Assembly (NCBI GenBank): GCA_913041945.1
Contig: CAJWIT010000010.1
Location: 1 to 37,892, forward strand
DNA: 37,892 nucleotides
Source: an uncultured Fidelibacterota bacterium
GTDB taxonomy: Bacteria > Fidelibacterota > Marinisomatia > Marinisomatales > UBA8229
Reading direction: 5' to 3'
Position numbers and translations under genes: made by a program. This document shows positions 26,522-34,400 of the stretch, in pieces. Numbering within the stretch: the first letter of the stretch is position 1; each line of letters opens with the position of its first letter. The notes under the pieces are model-generated. The model did not search any database and was not told the DNA's origin. It worked only from the letters and a program-made list of their open reading frames with translations.

Positions 26522-27103
26522 ATGATGAGAAGAATTCACACTATTTCGAATGTGAACACTATCATATTGTTGTTCATATATTTCCTCCTGGCTGGATGCG
26601 GTTTTTATTCATTGGCAGGATCAATTCCCTCTCATATAAAAAGCATTGCAATTCCTCTCTTGGATAACCAGACTGCTGAATACGGTATTACAGAAGGTAT
26701 CACAGATAATCTTCTTGAGAAATTCACGGAGGCAAACATTTTGCGTGTCGTAGATGAGGATAATGCAGATTCTATTCTTAGGGGAATCATTAAAAAAGTT
26801 GAAGATGCGCCGTCCACTTTCACCAAGGAAGAAGCTGTAACAGAATACCGGTATACCGTAGTGTTGGATGTGGAATGGTATGATGTAAAAAATGATGAAG
26901 TTCTCATGAAAAGTCAATATTCCGGCTGGGGTGCTTATGGATTGAGTGGGGATAGTGGTACGGATGGGATTGATAATGACAACGACGGACTCATAGATGA
27001 GGAAGATGATGACGAAATTGGTGACCCCCGTTCTTTTGCTATTAAGGTGGCCGTCAGTAAAATCGGCGAAGATATTTTGAATAAAATTTTATCCAATTGG
27101 TAA
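26522..27103 (+). CDS. lptE: LptE-family outer-membrane lipoprotein
   Basis: Part of the LptD/LptE complex that inserts LPS into the outer leaflet. With the ATG at 26522 the protein is 193 residues, with a signal peptide ending in the lipobox LLAGC. GFYSLAGSIPSHIKSIAIPL then matches the conserved LptE start, and TEGITDNLLEKF and ILRGIIKKVED follow. An upstream in-frame ATG at 26480 would add 14 residues but leave an overly long n-region. AGGAGG at 26495-26500 is unusually far from the chosen start. Odd feature: an acidic D-x-D-x-D-G-x2-D segment (GIDNDNDGLIDEEDDDE) near the C-terminus, resembling calcium-binding loops. Confidence 0.82.
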   Translation: MMRRIHTISNVNTIILLFIYFLLAGCGFYSLAGSIPSHIKSIAIPLLDNQTAEYGITEGITDNLLEKFTEANILRVVDEDNADSILRGIIKKVEDAPSTFTKEEAVTEYRYTVVLDVEWYDVKNDEVLMKSQYSGWGAYGLSGDSGTDGIDNDNDGLIDEEDDDEIGDPRSFAIKVAVSKIGEDILNKILSNW

Positions 27104-27140
27104 AAAATAGAGAATAAACACATTTAATGATAGGAATACT

Positions 27141-28433
27141 ATGAATCAGGTCAATATATCGGACTTAGGCAACTATGCTGGTGAGGAAGTAACAGTAAAG
27201 GGATGGGTGTATAAGACCCGGTCCATAGGGAAAATTTGGTTTGTAATCCTCAGAGACGGAACAGGTTTGGTTCAATGTGTGGTTGTGAAGGAGGAAACAG
27301 ATGACGAGACGTTTAATCTGGAGCCAATCCTGACCCAGGAATCGTCTGTAATTATCACTGGCACTGTCCGGGAAGAAGCCAGGTCTGTGGGGGGATTTGA
27401 ACTGGGAGTGAAATCCATTCAGATTATTCAGGTTTCTGAAGAATATCCTATCTCCCCTAAAGAACACGGGACAGATTTCCTCATGAATCACCGCCATTTG
27501 TGGCTTCGATCAAAATTACAGCACGCTATTTTGAGGGTCCGTCATCAGGTCATTAAAGCCAGCCGGGATTTTTTCGACCAGAACGGGTTTATTCTCGTCG
27601 ATTCACCTATTTTTACAGCAAATGCTGCGGAAGGGACAACGAGCCTGTTTGAAGTGGGATATTTTGACCGGTCTGCATACCTGACCCAGAGTGGGCAGTT
27701 ATATCAGGAAGCCGGCGCAATGGCCTTTGGAAAAGTATATTGTTTCGGCCCTACATTCAGAGCGGAAAAGTCAAAAACACGCCGGCATTTAACCGAATTC
27801 TGGATGATTGAGCCGGAAATTGCCTTCTGTGACCTGGAACAGGATATGGACTGGGCAGAGAAGTACGTATCATATATTGTTCAGTGGTGCCTTGAGCATT
27901 GCAAAACTGATTTGGAAACATTAGATCGTGATGTGTCAACACTGGAAAAAGTGGTAACCCCTTTTCCAAGAATTACCTATGACGATGCAGTGGAGATCTT
28001 AAAGAAGAATGGAGTTGATTTTGAGTATGGAGGAGATTTTGGCGGAACCGACGAAACAGTGATATCAGAGCAATTTGACCGGCCGGTTATGATTCACCGA
28101 TGGCCTGCAGAGATCAAAGCATTTTATATGAAGCGTGATGCAGAGAATGACAATCTGGCCATGGGTGTGGATATGCTTGCCCCGGAGGGCCATGGAGAGA
28201 TTGTGGGCGGGGGACAGCGTGAAGATGACCACGATACACTTGTAAGGCGGATTAAGGAGCATGGTTTACCAATGGAGCCGTTCCAATGGTATCTGGATCT
28301 GCGAAAATACGGTTCAGTTCCTCATGCAGGATTCGGCCTTGGAATTGAACGCACGGTGGCATGGATCACAGGGATCAGGCATATTAGAGAGACTATCCCA
28401 TTTCCGAGGACATTGACCCGCCTGGAGCCTTGA
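27141..28433 (+). CDS. asnS: Asparaginyl-tRNA synthetase
   Basis: Class IIb synthetase. An N-terminal OB-fold anticodon-binding domain ([20 protein letters not shown]) is followed by the catalytic core. Motif 2 is [20 protein letters not shown], and motif 3 is [15 protein letters not shown] ending [10 protein letters not shown]. 430 residues is typical. An AspRS is excluded by the lack of a GAD insertion and by overall length. An archaeal-type AspRS is a possible confusion, but the [11 protein letters not shown] and IPFPR endings fit AsnRS. The following gene starts one base after the stop. Confidence 0.95.
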   Translation: MNQVNISDLGNYAGEEVTVKGWVYKTRSIGKIWFVILRDGTGLVQCVVVKEETDDETFNLEPILTQESSVIITGTVREEARSVGGFELGVKSIQIIQVSEEYPISPKEHGTDFLMNHRHLWLRSKLQHAILRVRHQVIKASRDFFDQNGFILVDSPIFTANAAEGTTSLFEVGYFDRSAYLTQSGQLYQEAGAMAFGKVYCFGPTFRAEKSKTRRHLTEFWMIEPEIAFCDLEQDMDWAEKYVSYIVQWCLEHCKTDLETLDRDVSTLEKVVTPFPRITYDDAVEILKKNGVDFEYGGDFGGTDETVISEQFDRPVMIHRWPAEIKAFYMKRDAENDNLAMGVDMLAPEGHGEIVGGGQREDDHDTLVRRIKEHGLPMEPFQWYLDLRKYGSVPHAGFGLGIERTVAWITGIRHIRETIPFPRTLTRLEP

Positions 28434-28437
28434 TGTG

Positions 28438-28902
28438 ATGGATTATAAGGCAAGAATCTCTGTATTCGGGGGAAGAACCGTTGGAAAGGAGCTGTATGCT
28501 GATGCAGTGGAAATTGGACGACTGATGGCAGAAGAAAACTGGCTTGTATTCTGCGGAGGAGGCCCCGGGGTCATGGAAGCTGTTGCCAGGGGCGTAAAAG
28601 AGGGAGGAGGGACCTGTATTGGTATTTTAAAGGGGACCAGCGCAAAAGAGGGAAATGCGTATTTAACATTGCCCATTAAAACGGGACTGGGCGTGGCAAG
28701 AAATGTCCTGTTAGCGCATAATTGTGACGCAGCAGTGGCTATTGATGGGAAGTATGGTACCTTGAGTGAAATTGCCTATGCCCTGCAATTGAACAAACCA
28801 GTCATTGGATATAAATCATGGTCCGTCCCAAAACTTGAATCAATAAAAACGCCATCTCTTGTAATAAAAAGACTTAAACAGATATTATCAAGCAATGAAT
28901 GA
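28438..28902 (+). CDS. LOG/TIGR00725-family Rossmann-fold protein
   Basis: 154 residues of the SLOG superfamily (lysine-decarboxylase-like, LOG-related). It has VFGGRTVG at the N-terminus, FCGGGPGVMEAVARGVKEGG, and AIDGKYGTLSEIAYALQLNKPV, the nucleotide-phosphate-binding loop. Characterised LOGs cleave nucleoside 5'-monophosphates into base and ribose phosphate, but TIGR00725 members are not well characterised, so the reaction here is unknown. ATG at 28438 is preferred; a GTG lies immediately before it. Its stop overlaps the acylphosphatase start (ATGA). Confidence 0.82.
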   Translation: MDYKARISVFGGRTVGKELYADAVEIGRLMAEENWLVFCGGGPGVMEAVARGVKEGGGTCIGILKGTSAKEGNAYLTLPIKTGLGVARNVLLAHNCDAAVAIDGKYGTLSEIAYALQLNKPVIGYKSWSVPKLESIKTPSLVIKRLKQILSSNE

Positions 28903-29180
28903 ATAGTAATTACCAAGCAAAGATAAGAGTTAAAGGAAAGGTTCAAGGTGTGTGGTTCAGGGCGTTTACCCGTGAAAAAGCAACAGAACTTGGAGTGACA
29001 GGCTGGGTTCAAAATGAAACGGATGGTGCCGTCTATCTGGAGGCCAATGGTGAAAAATCAAAGCTGGATCTATTCATAGATAAACTGAAGCAGGGACCGG
29101 AAAGGTCTGTTGTGGATGATGTAGAAGTAGAATGGGCGCCGGCTGGGGACAATTGGACACATTTTGATATTCGTTATTGA
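28899..29180 (+). CDS. acyP: Acylphosphatase
   Basis: 93-residue ferredoxin-fold enzyme that hydrolyses acyl phosphates. The active-site loop VKGKVQGVWFRAFTREKA contains the catalytic Arg, and GVTGWVQNETDGAVYLEANG the catalytic Asn. Length is typical. It overlaps the LOG-like gene by 4 bases, and nadE follows 31 bases downstream. The identification is secure; the physiological substrate is unknown, as for most bacterial members. Confidence 0.95.
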   Translation: MNSNYQAKIRVKGKVQGVWFRAFTREKATELGVTGWVQNETDGAVYLEANGEKSKLDLFIDKLKQGPERSVVDDVEVEWAPAGDNWTHFDIRY

Positions 29181-29210
29181 TTTGAGGATATACATGCATC
29201 ACAGGGATCC

Positions 29211-30833
29211 ATGATGAAAATTGCTATCTGCCAAATTAATCCTACTATGGGGAACTTTCCTGGAAACAGGGACAAAATCTTGTCATTTTATAGAGAAGCC
29301 GTAGAGAAAGGTGCTGATCTCATTGTGTTCCCTGAGATGGTTATTACAGGTTACCCGCCACAGGATTTACTCCTGGAAAGAGATTTTGTACAGGAAAATG
29401 TGGACATATTGGAGGATATTTCCAACCAGGTGACCGTTCCTGCCGTCCTGGGATGCATTCGGGAAGAACAGGGCGCATTATACAATAGCGGCGCTGTGTG
29501 CGCAGATGGAGCAGTTGTCTATACCTATGATAAAATACTCCTTCCAACCTACGATATTTTTGATGAGGATAGGTATTTCACCCCTGGAAAGACGCCGGGA
29601 GTTTTTGAATTGGAGCTGAATGGGAAGAGAAGAAAGATAGGGATCCAGATATGTGAAGATCTCTGGGATCGTGGTTATGAGTGTAAGGTCACCAGTCTCC
29701 AGAAGGAGAAGGGTGCTGAAGTTATCATTAATATTTCTGCATCGCCTTATCACAATGGCCAATTACAAGAGCGAACAGACTTGATAGAAGAAAAAGTGTG
29801 TGAAAATGGAATTCCATTTTTGTACTGTAATCTGGTGGGAGCCCAGGATGAGCTGATCTTTGATGGTGGATCCCTTGCATATGATGGTGATGGAACATTA
29901 ATTGGACAGGGGAAGTTTTTTGAGGAAGATATTTTAGTTGTGGACCTGGATGCAGGCAAAAGCCAGGAGATGACCCGTGTTCCCCGTGAGGAAATGATGT
30001 ATAATGCCCTCTGCCTGGGAGTACGGGATTATTTTCGTAAAACGGGGCATGCTGATGCTGTCATAGGCTTGAGCGGGGGAATAGACTCGGCACTGGTGGC
30101 CTGTATAGCAGCTGATGCCCTGGGGGCAGAACATGTCCACGGCATATCTCTTCCCTCCAAATTTTCCAGTGATCACAGCCTGGAGGATGCCTGCACTCTC
30201 TCTGAAAACCTTGGCATACACTATCAAACAATCGCCATTGAGGATACGGTAACGGTTTATGAAACTGTTTTACAGCCTTTGTTCGAAGGAAAAGAAAGAA
30301 ACGCAGCGGAAGAAAATGTCCAGGCACGCATAAGAGGGAACATACTTATGGCCCTGTCCAATAAGTTTGGCTGGCTGGTCCTGTCCACAGGAAACAAAAC
30401 TGAACTGGCACTGGGATACTGCACCCTCTATGGGGACATGAGTGGTGGATTATGTATCATTTCTGATGTTTCAAAAACAGACGTGTATGCCTTGTCGCGG
30501 TGGGTAAATCAATCAGCTGGTTGTGATCGGATACCCGAATCCTGTCTCACCAAACCTCCATCCGCAGAGTTGGCCCCTGACCAGGTGGACCCCTTCGACT
30601 ACGAGGTAGTGAGCCCTCTGGTGGATGCCATTATCGAGAAGCGGGAAAGCCCTAAAGATTTAGTGGAAAATGGAGCGGATAAGACCATCGTGAACGACCT
30701 GTATCACCGAATTCGAATCAATGAATATAAACGCCGGCAGGCTGCGCCGGGTCTTCGGGTGAGCTCCAAAGCATTCGGTACAGGAAGAAGGATACCCATC
30801 GTAAATCATTTTAATGGAAAAATAAATAATTAA
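29211..30833 (+). CDS. nadE: Glutamine-dependent NAD+ synthetase
   Basis: Last step of NAD+ synthesis: amidates deamido-NAD+ using glutamine-derived ammonia. The N-terminal nitrilase-type glutaminase domain (about 1-260) has Glu in VFPEMVITGYP, Lys in YDKILLPTYD, and the nucleophile Cys in IQICEDLWD. The C-terminal ATP-pyrophosphatase domain has the SGGIDSALV P-loop, then STGNKTELALGYCTLYGDMSG. 540 residues fits the two-domain bacterial type. Two adjacent ATGs (29211, 29214) are possible starts. The small secreted-protein gene follows after 18 bases. Confidence 0.97.
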   Translation: MMKIAICQINPTMGNFPGNRDKILSFYREAVEKGADLIVFPEMVITGYPPQDLLLERDFVQENVDILEDISNQVTVPAVLGCIREEQGALYNSGAVCADGAVVYTYDKILLPTYDIFDEDRYFTPGKTPGVFELELNGKRRKIGIQICEDLWDRGYECKVTSLQKEKGAEVIINISASPYHNGQLQERTDLIEEKVCENGIPFLYCNLVGAQDELIFDGGSLAYDGDGTLIGQGKFFEEDILVVDLDAGKSQEMTRVPREEMMYNALCLGVRDYFRKTGHADAVIGLSGGIDSALVACIAADALGAEHVHGISLPSKFSSDHSLEDACTLSENLGIHYQTIAIEDTVTVYETVLQPLFEGKERNAAEENVQARIRGNILMALSNKFGWLVLSTGNKTELALGYCTLYGDMSGGLCIISDVSKTDVYALSRWVNQSAGCDRIPESCLTKPPSAELAPDQVDPFDYEVVSPLVDAIIEKRESPKDLVENGADKTIVNDLYHRIRINEYKRRQAAPGLRVSSKAFGTGRRIPIVNHFNGKINN

Positions 30834-30851
30834 TCAATTGGAAGGAAAATT

Positions 30852-31283
30852 ATGAAACGAAAGATTATTCTCATTTTTATTGGGCTCCTTGCTTTTGGAA
30901 ATGCCCAAAATACGGCACCTGCAGATTATTGGAATTCCCTGGAGGAAAAAGCCAAGGTTGCTTTTGTGAATGGTGTTTATGCCTCTACGGTCGCAATAAA
31001 ATCTTATCACAAGCGACAGGTGAGAGAACAGTATCTACACCATCCGGGGTGGATTCAGCCCTATTATATAGAACGGTTTTATGATATACTCAATGAGCAT
31101 GTCTCTACGGAGGTAGGGTATGACCTGGGTTTGATCACTGCACATATGGATGCGCTCTATTCCAATTATGATAATCGAAACATTCCCCTGGTAAAAGCAA
31201 TCAGGATTGTCTCAGTTGACCAGGATGGCGAGAGAGAAAAAGCAAATCTCCTCTTATTGAAGGCCCAGAGAAAGTATAAATAA
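30852..31283 (+). CDS. Small secreted protein of unknown function
   Basis: 143 residues. A clear signal peptide (MKRKIILIFIGLLAFGNAQ) is probably cleaved after NA or NAQ. The mature part is polar and predicted largely helical, with aromatic residues (DYWNSL, PGWIQPYYIERFYDIL), and no cysteines. I recognise no family. GGAAGG precedes the ATG at good spacing. It follows nadE closely and is the last gene before the surface-protein promoter region. It is predicted to act in the periplasm or outside. Confidence 0.65.
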   Translation: MKRKIILIFIGLLAFGNAQNTAPADYWNSLEEKAKVAFVNGVYASTVAIKSYHKRQVREQYLHHPGWIQPYYIERFYDILNEHVSTEVGYDLGLITAHMDALYSNYDNRNIPLVKAIRIVSVDQDGEREKANLLLLKAQRKYK

Positions 31284-31344
31284 AATTTCATAGTGCCCTC
31301 AGGGAGCATGCCAAATACTGTATCTGCGTGTGGTATACATTTTT

Positions 31345-31361
31345 CCTGTGTTCATCACAGG
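31345..31361. promoter_or_regulatory. Hairpin/dyad CCTGTG-ttcat-CACAGG
   Basis: Perfect 6-bp inverted repeat with a 5-base loop, immediately 5' of the CRP-like site. It contains TGTG and CACA half-site-like elements but with a shorter spacing than the CRP consensus. No T-run follows on either strand, so it is not a standard terminator. It may be a second regulator dyad. Confidence 0.35.
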
Positions 31362-31363
31362 AG

Positions 31364-31379
31364 TGTGATCACCGTCACA
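31364..31379. promoter_or_regulatory. CRP-type operator TGTGATCACCGTCACA
   Basis: A perfect match to the E. coli CRP consensus TGTGA-N6-TCACA, lying in the 184-bp gap upstream of the giant surface-protein gene. Its centre (31371.5) is about 59 bases upstream of the start site expected from the -10 element at 31418-31423, near the -61.5 of class I CRP promoters. The likely reader is the CRP-like protein at 13519, whose recognition-helix R-E-x3-R is conserved. This is a sequence-based prediction. Confidence 0.6.
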
Positions 31380-31394
31380 TCTCCAAGCACTCGA

Positions 31395-31423
31395 TTGGTT
31401 TTTTGCTGTTTAGTGCGTAGAAT
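31395..31423 (+). promoter_or_regulatory. Candidate sigma70-type promoter of the surface-protein gene
   Basis: TTGGTT (31395-31400) and TAGAAT (31418-31423) are separated by exactly 17 bases. The -10 matches TATAAT at 5 of 6 positions; the -35 matches TTGACA at only 3 of 6, as expected for an activator-dependent promoter. Transcription would begin near 31430, giving a leader of about 38 bases before ATG 31468. FCB bacteria may use other consensus elements, so this is tentative. Confidence 0.4.
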
Positions 31424-31467
31424 TCATGTATAAAATGGCGTAATATGACTTTATTTATGAGAGAATA

Positions 31468-34400
31468 ATGATAAAACGAGTCACAAGATCAATAACAGCA
31501 GTTTGTTTGTTAAGCATTTTATGTTCCCAATTCACTCTTCAGGATGGTGAAACCGGGAAGACGCTGATGAACTTTACCCCTGGGGATGTATCTTTGGAAA
31601 CTCAGGGAGAATACACAAAATTCATTCCGCTGAACGGAGGAACGACCACTGATTACGGACGGCCTGAACTTCCCCTGTTTTCCACGTTAGTTCAAGTGGA
31701 GCCAGGCAGGGAATATGATGTTTCTTTCAGTGTCGTGTCTTCTCACATTATTCCTGATATAAAAGTTTTTCCTTTTCAGAACAAAGAGAAGACAGAAGCC
31801 CTTGGGGTGATCAACTATATGGATGCGTCCTTTTATGAAGAAGATGCTGTCTATCCTGGATCTGTTCTTCAGATTTCTGACCGTTTGGTGATGAGGGATT
31901 TGAATTTATTGAATATCAGTGTGGTTCCATACCGTTACAATCCGGTACAGCGGACACTGGAGGTCATTGATGAGATGGAGATTGAGGTAACGGAATCAGG
32001 AGAGAGAGAAGATGAGGGAAGGTCAGAGAGATTACCTTCGAGGGTATTTGAGCAGTTGTATTCAACATTGGTGTTGAATTATGAGGATCGGGATCGTGAT
32101 ACGGAGTTTCAGGATCCGGCCATCCTTTATATTTGCGGCGGGAATTCTGAGAGTAATCCATATTTTCAGCAGCTGGTGGACTGGAGGCATCAGCGTGGAT
32201 ATGTGGTTTATACAGCGTCATTGAGCGAGACAGGGAGTTCATCCTATTCCATTAAGAATTACATCCAGGATGCCTATGACACGTATTCTCCACCGCCTGA
32301 GTATGTTGCTTTGGTGGGTGATGTGGGCGGCTCTTATAATGTTCCCACTTATTATGAGGGTTGGGGACATAATAATTATGGAAGTGCATGCGAGGGTGAT
32401 CATCCTTTCAGTCAATTGGATGGAGATGATTTGTTTCCTGAAGTGTTAATCGGGAGGATTTCCGTGCGCTCTACAACTGATTTGGCCGTTGTTGTAAATA
32501 AGATCCTGAACTATGAGAAGGGAACCTACGCATCATCCATGCTTTCCTATTTTGAAAAAGCAGCTTTAATCGGAGATCCAAATTCTTCTTCTGGCATTTC
32601 CACCGTAATCACCAATGAATATATAGAACAGATTCTTAATACCTATGGATTTGAGGACGTGAGAATCAAGACATCGGGTGGGAGCTGGGCAAGCTGGATG
32701 CAGAATCAATTGAATGAGGGCGTTCTATATTTTAATTATCGTGGGACCATCGGAGTAAGTGGATTTGGTAATTCACATATTGATGCAGCAAATAACGGAT
32801 ATATGTTGCCTCTTGCTACTGTAATTACATGCGGAACAGGTTCCTTTGCCGAAGATCAGACGTGTATTTCTGAAAAATTCCTTCGGGCAGGGTCTGTTTC
32901 TAATCCAAAGGGGGGAATTGCAGGGATTTCTACTTCCACCTGGAACACCCATACCTTGTTCAATAATATTTTCGATATGGGGGTTTATGATGGAATTTTT
33001 ACCAAGAACATAGAAACCGCAGGTGGAGGACTCGCTCATGGCAAATTAGTTTTGTTTAATGCTTATCCCACCAACCCGTATAATTGGATAAATGCATTTA
33101 CTCACTGGAATAATCTTATGGGAGATCCAGCAACCCATCTCTGGACAGATACACCTGAATATATGAATGTACAATTCGAGGAAGAAATTCCATTTGGGAC
33201 CAATTTTTTAGATGTAAATGCGCATGTGTATGCAATTAACGGAATGGTTATTGAAGACGCAATGGTTACAGTACATAAAGATAATGATGAAATATTTTTC
33301 AATGCTTTTACCGATAATGATGGAAAGGTAACTTTGGATTTATCCTATGATTATGGAGGTGAAGTGAACATCACCGTAACAAAACGAAATTTTATTCCAT
33401 TTACAGGATCTTTTGAAATTACGATCACAGGAAAATTAGTTAATGTGGATCCTACCCAGGAATCGATAGTAGACGACGGGGAGGGGGGAAATGGAATTTT
33501 CAATCCCGGGGAAACTGTTGATCTTCAAATCCCATTGAAAAATTTTGGTTCGTTAAATGTTACCGGGATTCAGGCCTTCCTGGAATCTACCTCACCCTTT
33601 GTTACATTGATAGATAGCAGCTCATCTTATGGGATCATTGATGCGGGTGAATCTTCCTTTGGAGATGGATTTACAATGACATTAGATCCATCAGCTCTTG
33701 AGGGGGAAGATTTAGGATTAAGGATTCATATAGAAGATGATCAAAATAACCAATGGGCAGGTGCTGTCCCACTCGTGGTCAAAGGCGGATATATAGTTAT
33801 TACGAATGATGCATTTATAGAAAAAAATCAGACGATTGACATTCCCGTTTCGATACAAAACAACGGGTCTGTAACCGTGGAAAATGTAATGGGTGAATTA
33901 ACTTATAGTGAAGATTTTGTTGAAGTTGTAGACGGAGACGGGTCATGGGGGGACATCCAGCCGGAGGAAGCGATTACCTGTTTGGATTGTTTTACGATTT
34001 CTATGGGAAATGATATAGTAAATGGAACATTAATTCCCTTGACAGTACGGTTTTATAATGCCGATGGCTATAATAATCAGCAAACACTCACTTTACAGAT
34101 CGGAGAAGTGTCCGAATCAGATCCAATGGGCCCGGATGCTTACGGATATTACATCTATGACATGGCTGATACTGAATATGGCCTTGCCCTTGAGTATGAC
34201 TGGTATGAAATTGATCCTGGACATGGAGGATCCGGTACAGATTTGAATTTATCAGATAATGGGAATGGTAATTTCTCCAATTCTTCAGAGGTTGTGGATC
34301 TCCCCTTCACGTTCCGATTTTACGGTATTGATTACGAAAAAATAACAGTCAATTCCAACGGGTGGATAGCAATGGGTGAATCGGACTTGGAATCATTCCG

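Noticed and set aside
31345-31361. CCTGTG-ttcat-CACAGG as a Rho-independent terminator of the nadE run
   Set aside because: No T-run follows on the + strand, and on the minus strand an A-run follows instead.
33102-33302. Short minus-strand open frames inside the giant surface-protein gene (also near 35066 and 36142)
   Set aside because: The + strand frame is continuous from 31468 to the window end and encodes recognisable domains throughout. The opposite-strand frames have low-complexity, protein-unlike composition.
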